NCBI RefSeq assembly: GCF_035222485.1 | Contig: NC_085921.1 | Span: 186,001 to 250,000 of the forward strand | Direction of reading: 5' to 3' | Source of the DNA: Podospora pseudoanserina | Taxonomy: Eukaryota > Ascomycota > Sordariomycetes > Sordariales > Podosporaceae | Length of the DNA: 64,000 nucleotides | Part shown: positions 22,043 through 33,640 of the stretch, piece by piece | How the letters are laid out: every line of letters starts with the position of its first letter | Numbering within the stretch: position 1 is the stretch's first letter | Notes under the pieces: model-generated | Database searches by the model: none | Told to the model about the DNA's origin: nothing | Seen by the model: the letters and a program-made list of their open reading frames with translations, nothing else | Position numbers and translations under genes: made by a program

Positions 22043-23072
22043 TGTACAGAGTACCGGATAATAGTACAGAGATGTCCAACTTTTGCTTCGTAATGCGTAC
22101 ATTTATTTGTAGTGTAGTGTGGTGTAGTGTAGTGTAAAGGGGTTCAGGGGCAAGGCAGCATGTGGAGATCGCCAAGTTCCAAGTTCTGAAGGATGGTGCT
22201 TGGCGGGTAAAACGTGCATCTGAAACAAGCTTTGCAGTCCTGGAAATCGAGAGTTCGTCCCGTCTGGCGTGTCTGGGTCATGCCGGCAGATCACGGGATT
22301 TGGGTTGGACGCAAAGCATAGGGCAAGACCGGGCTATGCTTGGCTTTCCACACACACCCCGTGCCTCCCCTCCCTCCCCAAAGCAAGAGAGGCACATAGT
22401 GTAGTGTAGGTGATTAAAAAAGCCTGCGTCGGACTTGTCAGACAGCCGCACCTCAGGTACCTGAACAGATCATGTTGCAGCACCTGAAAGATGCCGACAC
22501 GTGTCCAGGGCTTTCCGCATCGGGAAGCTTCTGGTCCAAGCGCTCCCTTGTGCGTGCGCCAACAGGGGGAGGTGGTATGGATCAACGCGGTTTCAGAAAG
22601 CTTCAGACGGTCCAGAACACACGGGACACTGCCACCGTCAGCTCAACCCCTGCGCGGCCCAGCATCAGCAAGTGCAGCAGTGCCTGCCGCCAATTGATGG
22701 GTTGAGATTGATGATTCCTGACATTGGTTGATGAGAGCAATTGCCAATTGACATCCCGTCTCGTCTCGTCTTGTCTGTCTGTAAGATCTCGTATCCTACC
22801 TACCTATCTCCGTCCCCGATCGCCTCCTTACACCCCCCTCCCTCCTCCCTCCTCCCTCCTCCCTCCATTTTTTCCCTTTCCTCTCTCCCTTCTCTTCCTC
22901 TTCTTTCTTTCTTCTCTTCTTCTCCTTTGCTTTGGCTTTCTCCCTCCTTGCCCTTTCTCGTAGCTCCTTAGCCTTTGTGATCTAGCCATCAAAGACACAC
23001 TCACACCCTCTCGCTCACGACCGATCTTTCTCCCATTGTGGCCATCCAACTGGAACTCCAAAACCACCCGCC
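22043..23072. other. Intergenic, bestrophin promoter
   Basis: About 1 kb upstream of the bestrophin-like gene. Contains a TGTAG-type repeat at about 22,110-22,137 and a long polypyrimidine tract at about 22,830-22,960, including five CTCCTCC-type units at about 22,839-22,865 that could adopt triplex (H-DNA) structure. No gene was supported. Confidence 0.5.
22828..22960 (+). repeat. Polypyrimidine tract
   Basis: The plus strand is almost pure C/T for about 130 bp, starting with repeated CCTCCCTCCTCCCT units and passing to TCTTCTTT-type sequence. It lies about 110-245 bp before the bestrophin ATG and is probably the core promoter and leader, where CT tracts are common in filamentous fungi. Confidence 0.75.
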
Positions 23073-24801
23073 ATGTCCGACGATGGCCCTGCTGCCAGCG
23101 CCCCGGCTGCTCCTGTAGCTGAAGCTGGAGGGGCTGCCGGCCACAGCCAAGGCGGTCTTCACAGCGAGACAAGACCAAAGCGCATCAGCACCCACAGCCC
23201 CGTGATAGAGGACATTGCTTCGCTTACCTCGCCCCGACTCTTCACCCCAAATCCCTTCAGTCGCAAGAACACATCGTTGGATATTGATGATTACTTTGTG
23301 AGTTTCTCCTGACCGGTCGGTCCCTTAGCTGTGGCGACGGAATGGCTGGATGAACCCAGGTGCTGATACTGCTCTGCAGACAGGTCCACGCGATATCCAG
23401 AAACACTCCAAATGGCCCATCTTCCTCCAGATGCATGGCAGCATCCTGCCCAAGATGATTCTGCCCTTGCTCGCTATTGGCGCCTGGGCGTCTCTCATCA
23501 CCATCCTTAGTATGAAGGTGTACATGCGTAGGTCCCTGTTGCCTTTTCTTTGTTTGCCACCGTGCGCACAACTCACGCAATGTCTTTCCCATATAGTCGG
23601 CATAAACAGCATCCTGCTCACCGTCCTCGGTTTTGTCGTCGGTCTGAGCTTGTCATTCCGCAGCTCCACGGCCTATGAGCGCTACAACGAAGGCAGAAAG
23701 TACTGGGCGCAGCTGATTCTGGCAACCCAGAATTTGGGTCGGATCTACTGGGTGCACGCTTCTGGCCGTAAAGATGTGCCCGAAGAGAAGAAGGACCTGG
23801 TGAAGAGACGCGAAGTCCTGGAGAAACTGTAAGTCCCCAGGCCATGGAGAGTCTAGGCGCATGTGGGCTGACCTGTTGGCGTGACGACCAGTACCGCTAT
23901 GAATCTTTTGGTGGCATTTGCTGTTGCCCTTAAGCACAAGCTGCGCTTCGAACCATACACGTGCTACGAGGACATCTCGAGTCTCATTTCGCACCTGGAT
24001 ACCTTTGCCAAGGTGGCCACCGAGGAGGACCCCGAAAATGCGCACCGGACCTTCAAGCGCCCGAGTTTCTTCAAGAGCGTGGGCGAGTACCTGGGAGTGT
24101 CGTTTGCAGAAAGCAACCCACGCAAGTCCCTTAAGAAGGCTGCCGTCCCCCTGGGCAACCTCCCCCTCGAGATTCTGTCGTACCTTGCCTCCTTCACCGA
24201 CGAGCTCGCCCTCAGCGGCCGCCTGCCCGTCACCATGCACCAGACCATGGCCTACAACAACATCATGTCGCTCAACGACGTGCTTGTGGGCACGGAAAGA
24301 GTGCTCACCACGCCGCTCCCCATTGCCTACTCGATCGCCATCGCCCAGATCACATGGGTGTACATCCTGCTGCTGCCCTTCCAGCTCGTCAAGGTGCTGG
24401 AGTGGATCACGATTCCCGCTACAGTTGCCGCGGCGTATATCATCCTGGGCATTCTGTTCATCGGTCGCGAAATCGAAAACCCTTTTGGCCAGGACGTCAA
24501 CGACCTACCCCTCGAGGCCTATGCTGCTCAGGTGGCCGCCGAGATGGACGTGATCGCCAGCCGTCCCGTCCGCCCCAGCTACGAGTGGATAGAATCCAAG
24601 GACAACCACGTCCTGTGGCCCCTGTCCCACTCGGGCTGGCCCGTGTGGATGAACCGTCCTGAAGAAAAGATTCACGAGGCCGTCAACCACAAGGTCCTGG
24701 CCACCTTTCACAGCAAACGAGCCAAGGAAGAGGCGATTGCACAAGGAAAAGTGCACTCGGAAAAGAATGGCCACAAAACGGTGAGCGTTGAGGCCGTGTA
24801 G
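23073..24801 (+). CDS. Bestrophin/UPF0187 family anion channel-like protein
   Basis: Membrane protein of the bestrophin/UPF0187 family, in which studied members form pentameric chloride or anion channels. Four exons: 23073-23297, 23380-23527, 23597-23828 and 23892-24801, with introns of 82, 69 and 63 bp and matching phases (0, 1, 2), total 504 aa. Seen: SFRSSTAYERYNEGRKYWAQL after the second helix, AMNLLVAFAVALKHKLRFEP, and near the end IGREIENPFGQDVNDLPLE, all characteristic of fungal UPF0187 proteins. The N-terminal 70 residues are Ala/Ser/Pro-rich and soluble. Two close hydrophobic helices lie at ITWVYILLLPFQLV and TIPATVAAAYIILGILFI. The 69-bp intron keeps the frame open, so it could be missed by simple ORF calling. 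Location (vacuole, plasma membrane or mitochondrion) is not known. Confidence 0.92.
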
Positions 24802-25122
24802 GCTGTGTAGGCAGAGTAAGGGGCGTCTTGAATTTGTGTATGAAGGAAAAACGGCGGGGCGAGGAAGTGTCGGGGGTTGGAAAATGGTCTGGTCATGACA
24901 AAATAAGCCAAAATGATGCATGGAATGGCGTCGAGCATTTTGGTTTCACTTTCTACAAATTTTTTTTTCTCCTTCCTCCCGTTGCTTGTCTCATAACCAC
25001 ACGACAACGCTGGGGTTGTTTTCGTCACACATACCTATTAACCATCTAATAAATATTGATCATACACATGGCTAGCTCTTCTCTGTCCCATTCTTCTCCC
25101 ACCAAACTTTTTTCTTGGCCTT
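24802..25122. other. Convergent 3' intergenic region
   Basis: Between the stop codons of the bestrophin-like gene and the zinc-finger-like gene. T-rich and AATAAA-like sequence (AATAAATATT near 25,048) fits transcript ends. No gene was seen. Confidence 0.4.
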
Positions 25123-26512
25123 TCAACGATAGGGCAACGTGCGAGCCATCTCCTTGATGTCTCGATCCTGCCTGTACTCGGCAATGCTGTGCTTGCCGGC
25201 AACATGGCTGACCAATGTCTCCTCGGTTTTACACAACGTGTCTCGATCGCGATGACACAGGCATAGGTAACAGGCGTACCCTGAATCTGGACGATGACAC
25301 TTTGCCACAAACCGCGGGGTCAATATGAAGGACTTAGTATCGACCTTTTCGTCTTTGTCGCCGTAGCGACTTCCACGTGAAGATGATCTTCCTCGACGTT
25401 CCCAGTCCCGATCCCGGTCTCGGATAACCACCTCCTTTTCGATTCGCCAGGAGGATTGACGCCCCTCTCTCTCATCTCGGTCCGCCGGGTGATTCTCTAG
25501 CAGGGTACCGCACGCCGGGCAGGTGACGTGGACCAGTGTGGGAGACTGGCTATGCTGCAAGTCTACCGCATATGGGCAGAACAGAGGGCCTTTTCTGTTG
25601 GTGCCGCTCCGGCTGTCGTCATGATACAGATTGTCGGCTGCTGCAGGAGGGAGTGCTTTTCGTACAGGTGGATGGTCCCAGCCAGCCTCACTTGCTGCAT
25701 CTCCTCGAAGAGAGGGCGTGGAGGACGTACGGCGGATGGGCGCTCCGGGCCTTGGCCCTCGTCTCGGGATCGGGGCGGACTGGAGGAAACGCTGATACTG
25801 ATCTTGGAGGGCGCGAATGCTGCCCTCGCGCGCAAACTCGGATGTGTTGTACAGCCTGCTCAGATCTGGCGGTTGGCCAGTAAGCAGGGCTTCCTCCAAG
25901 AGCTTGATGACGGTGCTTTGGAGTACTATGATTTGGCTCTGCAGCTGGGTTTGAGCGACCACTGGTCAGGAAAGCCGACAGTCAGCACGTCGTTCCTGGA
26001 GAAAGGTAGAGCGGGACTGGAGGTCTTACGGTCACCCCGGGCAAACTTTTGTCCCATCGTATTGTAGAAGCGGTCGTACTCTCGCTGGATACTTGGGCCG
26101 CCGTGCTGAAGAGAGCGTCGAAGATGGCGGGCGCCATCATCGTCTCGGTCGTGGTCATCATCCGCATCGGAATCAGACGCGGAACCGCCACCCTTTGCTC
26201 TCTTTCTCTGACCCTGTTTGCCTTGCTCTTCCTTCAGTTTCGTCCTCTCTTCCTCGGCCGTGTTCAAACGCGCCTCGAGCTCCTTGATTCGTTTGTTTTG
26301 GCCCTTGTCCCGCTTCCTCTGCCGGCGCTGCTCGACCAAGCGGTCGTAGAGGTTGATGCCTGTGATGAATGTGCCTGCAATGGTCGAGATGAGCGTTGCG
26401 AGGACAAATGCTTGCTGCGGGAGCTGTCAGCTTTCACGTCGTCAAACGCAAGAGAGATGGATGCTCTACCTGCCTTCAACTCTTTTTTCTCAGCCAAGTT
26501 GGCAGCGTCCAT
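25123..26512 (-). CDS. Coiled-coil and zinc-finger-like protein, unknown role
   Basis: Three exons: 26512-26470, 26410-26030 and 25961-25123, introns of 59 bp (donor GTAGAG, branch CTGAC, acceptor CAAG) and 68 bp (donor GTAAGA, acceptor CCAG), both phase 1, total 420 aa. The first junction was chosen because it alone joins MDAANLAEKKELKA to the open frame FVLATLISTIAGTF in phase; it uses a weak donor and a non-pyrimidine acceptor, so it is less certain. Seen: a short hydrophobic segment near residue 20, a basic coiled-coil (EQRRQRKRDKGQNKRIKELE), Arg/Ser/Asp-rich middle, a CPAC motif near residue 305, and near the C-terminus CYLCLCHRDRDTLC with a following HVAGKH, which suggests a zinc site of C2H2 or related type. 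I do not recognise the family. Confidence 0.78.
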
Positions 26513-27328
26513 GGCTGCTGCTGGTCGGTTGTCGATAGCGGCTTCTGCACAATAGACGGTCGATAGCGACGTTTGCTGGCCAGAACTGGAGGGGAATCAC
26601 GGATAATTAAAGTAGGACATCTGATCGACATGCAATACGGCCCAAGTACTGACCCTGGGACCAAGATGGCATTCCTCAGGCCCCCTCGACATCATCCCGC
26701 ATGGGCTGTCTCGGTTCTGTGGTGTGTTGTGTCCCGTCGAAAATACAGGGGTTCCAACCCATGACATCATGGGTGCTATTGAAGTCACTGGCAATTGGCT
26801 GCTGGCTGTCATTGGACGGGTGGGTGCAGATCATGCATCTGGGGCTGCTATAGTACTAAGTGTCGGATCAGCTTCATCAGCATCGGTTGCATCCGAAGAG
26901 CCAAGTGGCACATTTGGAAGTGCTGTTATCTGCTAGCGTCAGCAGGTCAAGTGACCGCCGTATGATGATGGTGATGACGACGCTGCAGCAAGAGGTAAGA
27001 GGTAAGTAGGTAGGTAGTGTTATTCTGTAGGTACTGCGGGTCACACTGTGGCTCGTGCACTTGCCCTTCACCCTTAGGTATCGTGCACAAATAGCGAACG
27101 GGCCGCCCGCCAGCTGAAGGCGGGGGGCTGCCCCTCACCGCCCAAGCACGGGGCTCCTGTCCAGCTTGAAACTGCCTGTGCTGTCCATCGGTGCCTGGAC
27201 CCGACGCGGGTCGGGTGCCCTTCCTCGCAGCGCGTTCCCGGCCGATTTGAACCACCTACTCCGTAATATCCCCCGATCCAATTGAAGCTGAGCTGCAACC
27301 ACCACGCGGACAGCAGGCCAACCTCACG
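26513..27328. other. Divergent promoter region
   Basis: Upstream of both the zinc-finger-like gene (leftward) and AP-2 mu (rightward). Short repeats such as GTAGGTAGGTAG near 27,005 and a CATCATCATC-type patch near 26,965. No gene was supported. Confidence 0.4.
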
Positions 27329-28795
27329 ATGCTGTCGGGAATCCTCATCTTCAACCAGAAGGGCGAGAATCTAATCTTCCGTGCCTTCCGCAACGACTGC
27401 CGCCCACGTCTCGCCGATGTCTTCCGCATTCAGGTCATCAGCAATGCCCAGGTCCGCTCACCCATCCTGACCCTCGGCAGCACCACCTTCAGCCATGTCA
27501 AACACGAGAACATTTACCTGGTGGCCATCACCAAGAGTAACGCCAATGCCGCTCTCGTTTTTGAGTTTCTCTACCGCTTGATCCAGCTCGGCCGTGGCTA
27601 CTTTGCCAAGTTTGACGAGGAGGCCGTCAAGAACAACTTCGTCCTGGTTTATGAGCTCCTGGATGGTGTGTTTGTCTTGTTTGCTTATCTGCTTGTTGTC
27701 TGCCGCGGCGGCCGCTGCTAACGGTGCTCTCTCTCTCTCTCTTTTGCGCAGAAATTATCGACTTTGGCTATCCCCAAAACACCGAGACCGACACGCTCAA
27801 GATGTACATCACCACTGAGGGCGTCAGGTCGGAGCGCGCCGTCGAGGACTCGGCCAAGATCACCATGCAGGCCACGGGCGCGCTGTCGTGGCGCAAGGCT
27901 GATGTCAAGTACCGCAAGAACGAGGCCTTTGTCGATGTCATTGAGGATGTGAATCTTCTGATGAGCGCAACCGGCTCCGTGCTCCGAGCCGACGTCACCG
28001 GCCAGATTATCATGCGCGCCTACCTGAGCGGGACACCCGAGTGCAAGTTTGGCCTCAACGACCGCCTGCTTCTTGACAACGACGGCATGCAGACTCTTCC
28101 GAGCGGGAACAGGCAGGGGAGCAAGGCAACCAAGGCGGCTGCCGGCAGTGTGACGCTGGAGGACTGCCAGTTCCACCAATGCGTCAAGCTGGGCAAGTTT
28201 GACAGCGACCGCATCATCTCATTTGTGCCGCCTGACGGCGAGTTTGAGCTGATGCGCTACCGTGCCACCGAAAACGTCAATCTGCCCTTCAAGGTCCACG
28301 CCATCGTCAACGAGGTCGGCAAGACAAAGGTCGAGTACAGCATCGGTGTGCGCGCCAACTTTGGCTCCAAGCTTTTTGCCACCAACGTTATTGTCCGCAT
28401 CCCGACCCCGCTTAATACGGCTAGGATCACGGAGCGGTGCACCCAGGGAAAGGCCAAGTACGAGCCGTCGGAAAACAACATTGTCTGGAAAATCGGCCGC
28501 TTCACCGGCCAGAGCGAGTTCGTGCTGAGCGCCGAGGCCGAGCTGACCAGCATGACCAACCAAAAGGCCTGGAGCCGACCGCCACTGAGTATGAGCTTCA
28601 GCCTCTTGATGTTCACCAGCTCCGGGCTGCTGGTCCGATACCTAAAAGTGTTCGAGAAGAGCAACTACTCCAGCGTCAAGTGGGTGAGGTACATGACAAG
28701 GGCCGGGAGCTACGAGATCAGGTCAGTTTGCCAACCCAACTGGCTTTTAGAGGTGGGGGAAGTGTCCAGGCTAACACGGCCATGCCAGGTTCTAA
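27329..28795 (+). CDS. apm4: AP-2 complex mu subunit
   Basis: Medium chain of the AP-2 adaptor used in endocytosis; in filamentous fungi AP-2 has been linked to apical recycling and polar growth. Three exons: 27329-27665, 27752-28721 and 28789-28795, introns of 86 and 67 bp in phases 1 and 2, total 437 aa. Seen: longin domain beginning MLSGILIFNQKGENLIFRAF, cargo-binding mu-homology domain with ALSWRKADVKYRKNEAFVDV, and the end WVRYMTRAGSYEIRF. The last exon is only seven bases: it completes an Arg codon, adds Phe and gives the stop. Without that splice the frame would run on for over 100 codons of non-homologous sequence. The intron before it has a good branch site (GCTAAC). The paralogue AP-1 mu is in the same window at about 4-5.4 kb. 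Confidence 0.96.
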
Positions 28796-29309
28796 CCCCG
28801 TTTACTAATACCATGTGTTTTCTTTGGTGTGTCGCGGTATCTGCTGCATTGCATAGCACTGGCGTTTGGCGGCGTTTGGTTATTTCAAGAGCATGCGAGA
28901 ATCTAATGATACACAACTTTGATCGGGAATGGGAAAAAAAGAAACACCGTCTCCCACAGTGGCAGACCAGGACATGGCAGCCCACGCCAGCGGTTCTGCA
29001 CAACGGAACTTTGATGTCTCCTCGGAATCACGTACTCCCTTCGCTGTTGCATGTGCTACCTCTTGGAGGGTGACCGGCGGGATGGGCCCCCAGAGCTGAC
29101 GAGGTGGCGGCGCCCCGTCTCGATCATTTCTCTGGTTCCCATAACCTTATGTTCAGATGGCTTGCTGGCAAACCACTGCTAGCAGCCTGCGGACTTCCGG
29201 TTAACCCTGATCTTCTCGCTTCGTTCCGAGAGCACCCTGACACCCGCCTCCATCCTTTAACCGCGCTCTCGTCGATGGCTTTTAGCGTAAAAGCCGCCTG
29301 GTTTTGATC
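28796..29309. other. Intergenic, GH16 promoter
   Basis: Between AP-2 mu and the GH16 gene, same orientation. No gene was supported; the frame of 67 codons at 29104-29307 has no features. A pyrimidine-rich CTCTCTCTCCCTC stretch belongs to the coding start of the GH16 gene. Confidence 0.4.
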
Positions 29310-30562
29310 ATGCGCTTCTCTCTCTCTCCCTCGTGGCCTCGTTCTCTGCTGCTAGGTGCCGTGGCCTTGTGTGCCCTGGCCACCGCCCAAACCTACACAA
29401 GCTGTAACCCAACGGCCAGTGAGTGCCCAGATAGCCGTTTGAGGTCCTCTCAAGGGACAGATGGCAGCTGACCAGACTTTGTGCAGAGCGCTGTCCCCCT
29501 GATGTTGGCCTGCCCGTTCCTAAGTACAGCATTGACTTCCGCAATGGCCCGGACAACAACCATTGGTCATCTGTCGGCACGGGGTCCGTCACGTACACGC
29601 CCAATTTCGGCGGTGCCTTCACTATCAACAAGCAAGGTGACTCCCCCACCATAGAGACAGCCTGGTACTTCTTTTTTGGCCGTGCCGAGGTGCACATGAG
29701 GGCAGCCAGTGGCACGGGCATCGTCAGTTGTGTGGTCCTAGAGTCGGATGACTTGGACGAAATTGACTGGGAATGGATCGGCGGCGAACGGAAAGAGGTG
29801 CAAACCAACTACTTTGGGAAAGGGAACACAACCACCTGGGACCGTGGCGGCAAGACCGCCATGGGAGACACCCAAGGGCTGATACATAACTACACCATCG
29901 ACTGGACCCCAAGCCTGGTAACATGGTATATCGACGGTGCCATTGTCAGAACCCTGGCCTATCAAGATGCCCTCGGTGGCCGCAATTTTCCTCAGACGCC
30001 CATGAGGCTGAAACTGGGCATTTGGGCCGGAGGGGATTCAAATAATCCAAACGGGACAATTGACTGGGCCGGCGGCGTCACCAACTACACCCAGGGGCCG
30101 TTTACCATGTACGTAGAGAGCGTCTCGGTCACGAATCTGAATCCAGCGGCGAGTTATTTTTATTCGGATTTGTCCGGAAGCTGGAAAAGCATCTCCATGA
30201 CAAATGTCACAACCGGGCCTGTGCCAAGCCAAGCTCCAAAACCGATACCGGTAGGAGAGAGTGGCGGTGGCCAGGGTCGTGAGAAAGGGACAGACAAAAG
30301 AGACAAGGGCGGAATCACCAGCGACGAGGAGCCCTTTGTGACCCACGACGTGACCGAAACAGCATCTGGCGTGGCTTCCTCGGCGACCGGTTTTGCCGGA
30401 CATGGTGGAAATCCCATCACAACAACCACCATGGTTTCCACAGACCGCCCTACGGAGCCTGCCAACATCATTTCCGGAGGAAGTAGCTTGGCGACTCGAT
30501 TTGGTCTCATGGGGATCTTGAGTGTTGCGGTGTGTACAGTGGGAATGCTGGCAGCAGTTTAA
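29310..30562 (+). CDS. Crh-type GH16 cell-wall transglycosylase, GPI-anchored
   Basis: Extracellular wall enzyme of the Crh family (GH16), which links chitin to beta-1,6- or beta-1,3-glucan in yeast. Two exons, 29310-29418 and 29487-30562, a 68-bp intron (donor GTGAGT, acceptor TGCAG) in phase 1, total 394 aa. Seen: signal peptide (hydrophobic LLLGAVALCALATA, cleaved before QTYTSC), the GH16 catalytic motif DEIDWEW with Glu128, Asp130 and Glu132, and a C-terminal Ser/Thr-rich stretch ending in the hydrophobic tail LMGILSVAVCTVGMLAAV, a GPI-anchor signal. Cys pairs CNP and RCPP near the N-terminus fit the family. The canonical Crh motif has Tyr where this has Trp, a change seen in the family. 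The product probably acts in wall assembly; it sits among secreted carbohydrate-active enzymes here only by chance of location as far as I can see. Confidence 0.93.
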
Positions 30563-31253
30563 CTTCTTTGTTGGATTCGTATGGCTGGAGTCTTTCTTAT
30601 TGAAAAGTTGATGGTATGGGCACCTACCTAAGCAAACCTTTCCTTGCAAAACTCATTAGAGATATTTGGAGAATATTAGTAGTTCAAATCGAAGACCTAC
30701 TACTTACAAACTGCTCGACGCAAGCTCCATTGTGAAATCGTATCCGACTGGTTGCAAGCCTCGACCAGTGGCCTTCTTATCTTGCTGTCTGCGAGCAACT
30801 AGGTGGGTGAGTATGTAAGGGTGCTCAGGGTGGAAACATAGGTCTTGGCCTAGCTGAACACACGATAAACCAAAGTCGAGTTAAGGTAACTCCATGTAGG
30901 CGATGTTGGGACCAATCTTGGATGGTTGATAACAGGTTAACAAGGAACCCATAGTGCAACCAAGTCTCTCGGCGATCATCCCGAGCCTTCTGCAACACAT
31001 AGCAAGCTTGAGCTTAGCTGCTGATCGTATCTGTTTTCTACTTTACAACGTATGATACAAACCACTCGGTGCTCTCGCGGTAGTTATATCAGTCGTACCT
31101 GTCTCTCAGTAGGTAGGAACGTGCACCAGCATCGGTGTATTTACAGCATCTCATCCAACGATGCATTTGTCATGACATGGCTCCTATGACACATTCACCC
31201 GCCACGGATGAATTTCCCGAGCAATTTTCACGAGAAAATCTCGAGGAACGTCT
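30563..31253. other. Convergent 3' intergenic region
   Basis: Between the stop codons of GH16 and GH79. A low-complexity, slightly AT-rich stretch with no frame of interest; the 80-codon frame at 31135-31377 overlaps the GH79 3' end and is a shadow. No RNA gene was recognised. Confidence 0.4.
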
Positions 31254-32872
31254 TCACAGGTACACCAGCAATGCCTCGGACGCGGCCAAGCTCAACGTAA
31301 CACTCCCCGCTCCCACGCTAGCCTCCTCCACCTGTTCGATTCCTTGCTTCACACACGTTCCGTCTTGGAAAGTCTGACCACCAAAGGTGGCGGGACTAGA
31401 CCTGTCGGATCTAGAAGTAGCACTACTCCCAGTCAGTCTTTTGGACAGGACGCTCGTGAGGCCGGAAGGCAGTCCAGTCAACGTGAAGCTTTCTCTCGAT
31501 CTGGTCCCCGATTCGTAGTAGTTGGAGTTGATGAGCAAGATTCGGATGGGCTTGTTGTCCTTGTAGATGGCGTATCCCCCAAAGTTATTCAAGAAGCTAT
31601 CCAACGGAGCAATTCTTTGTGCTTCTGCCAGGGCCGCCGTGATGAAGTAAGCTCCATAATAAGGGTTTCCCATACTGAACCTGCCCCACCAACAGTACTG
31701 ACAGTTTCCGATAGTTCCCTGGTGGAAGTAGATAGACTTGATGCCCAATAATAGGGACTGGGCCACATAATCTACGATCCACAAAGCGGCGCCGAATGTT
31801 GGGCTTATGCCACCCCCTCCTGCGATAATGCTGTCAGTAGCCGCAGAAAACACAGACGTTATATAGGACAAACCTTGGGTTGCGCTGTTTGTCTCCCCCA
31901 TGATATAGTCCTTGCCAGCAACTCTGGCTGCCGCAGCCTCAGCCTTGAAGGGCGCAATCTGTGTCGCAATCGCGCTATGGCTCATGAGTCTTGCCAAATT
32001 ATAGGTCCCTGCCCACTGTGGGTAATTATGCGAGTTGAAATTTTTGACAGCTGCCATCGCGTTTCCTTCCTCTCTGGCCAGATTCGCATTGTTGAATTTG
32101 TCTGTCCCAAAGAAGACGCCCGCGGAGATGATGCTGGAAGTTGTCAGATTGCTGGCCAAGGCCCTCTGCCATTCAACCTGACTGGCACGGTCCCGAGCTG
32201 CGTTCCAGGTGCCACCAGCGATCGGGTCGCTATTGGTGTAGAAGTTGGGTTCGTTGCCGAGCTCGATCGAGTCCAGGTTTCTCATCCTTTGGTGAGCGAG
32301 CCTTGAAGCTGCGAGAGTGTTGCCCAGATTATTCAGTCGCCTGTTGAGTCCAATTATAACCTTCCCGGGGTATGAGGCCGCCAGGTCGAAAAACGAAGGA
32401 CCAAACGTCAGACTCATGGGTGCATCAGCGGGGTTGCTGACAGAGTAAGTGACCGCTGCCGATGATTGGGCATTATATGTTGCCCGGTCTCTGTTGATAT
32501 CCATTAGAGCGTGAACCCGAGGTGTCTTCATGCAAGAAAGATATGCTTACTGCGTTGTTCCACCAACCCTTACCGGCGGCCATGAGCCGGTGAGATCTTT
32601 GAAGTTCTTCAAGCACGTCATGGTGGACGTGACATTTTCCATGTAGCCAGGGAAAGTGAAGAATTCCAGTCTGCCCTAGAATGTCAGCCAGAGGTGCCTT
32701 GAGTTTCACTCGAGGGGAGACAGCAGTTGACTTACGACACGCCCACCGGCGCCGGATCTAGGAGAGGACTGGAATTCGATGGAGGCGATGATGGCACGCT
32801 GTACGAAACAGCTGCAACGAGATGTGGTGCATAGCTTGCAAGCCACAAAAAACACAATCTGCTCACCATCAT
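31254..32872 (-). CDS. GH79 beta-glucuronidase-like enzyme
   Basis: Secreted glycoside hydrolase family 79, probably a (4-O-methyl-)beta-glucuronidase acting on side chains such as those of arabinogalactan. Four exons: 32872-32736, 32670-32551, 32490-31874 and 31819-31254, introns of 65, 60 and 54 bp (donors GTAAGT, GTAAGC, GTTTGT), phases 2, 2 and 1, total 479 aa. The last intron is a multiple of three and contains no stop, so it is silent in the frame; it is placed because the joined protein reads GETNSATQGGGGISPTFGAA as the family does. Seen: signal peptide from tandem ATG codons (MMVSRLCFLWLASYAPHLVAA), the acid/base motif ELGNEPNFY with Glu166 and the nucleophile motif MGETNSA with Glu285. 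It is the last gene before the AT-rich block, about 770 bp from the boundary, and its promoter reaches towards it. Confidence 0.93.
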
Positions 32873-33640
32873 TGCTAGATAGGAAAACCAACAGGAAATA
32901 GTATACAACTTCCAGACAACGAGTTAGTTATTGGTCATAAGGACGTCTCCATTTTATCCTATATTGAAGATCTCTGTCAACACGAGAAAGGTTGCGTTGC
33001 AATGCCTAGCTCGGGTTGCGTGTGGCATACAGGGGTTTGACAACTGGAGGTAGTAGTACCCCTTGTTGCAAAAGCTTGGAGCCGGCAAAATACAAACATG
33101 ATGCGGAGAAACTTAGTTCATTGGTGGAAATAATAGGCCGTCGAAACTGGCTTGCCATGGCTAAAAGGAAGGAAAAGTTTGTTTCACAGGGACATCGGAA
33201 ACAACCCAATTCAGTCTCTACGAACATGACATCGAGACTTAAGGACAATGTCTAGGAAGACTCAGAGCTCCTGAGCTTTAAGATGGTAATTTTAGCTCAA
33301 CTAGCTACACAGCACTATAGTAACATAATCCCTGCATCGTTTTTCGCGCTGATCTGTATCGCAGAACGACATGTCGGGCTGTTCCGCGAAGTGGGCAAGA
33401 CATAAAGCCATCCCCATGGAAGCTAGGCTTTATAGGCTGCTGGGATTTGATATGTTGAGCGAAAACCGTCGCGTTACTGGAGGCCAGTGTACACTCCAGT
33501 TCCGTGGCTAAAGGTCGCCTGAGCTTCTTCCAGTTTGTCGGGGGCTCCCTGGGTACCTAGTCATCTTACAGAGGGAAATTGTTGTAGCTTGGAAAATGCC
33601 CGGGTAATAGACTGAAGTATATGCCGTAATTTAATAAGAG
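32873..33640. other. GH79 upstream region, transition to AT-rich block
   Basis: Normal base composition up to about 33,600, then a sharp drop. A GATAAAATG TATA-like sequence on the minus strand lies about 80 bp before the GH79 start. The short frames at 33,006-33,255 are opposite-strand mirror frames with no features. No gene was supported. Confidence 0.45.
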
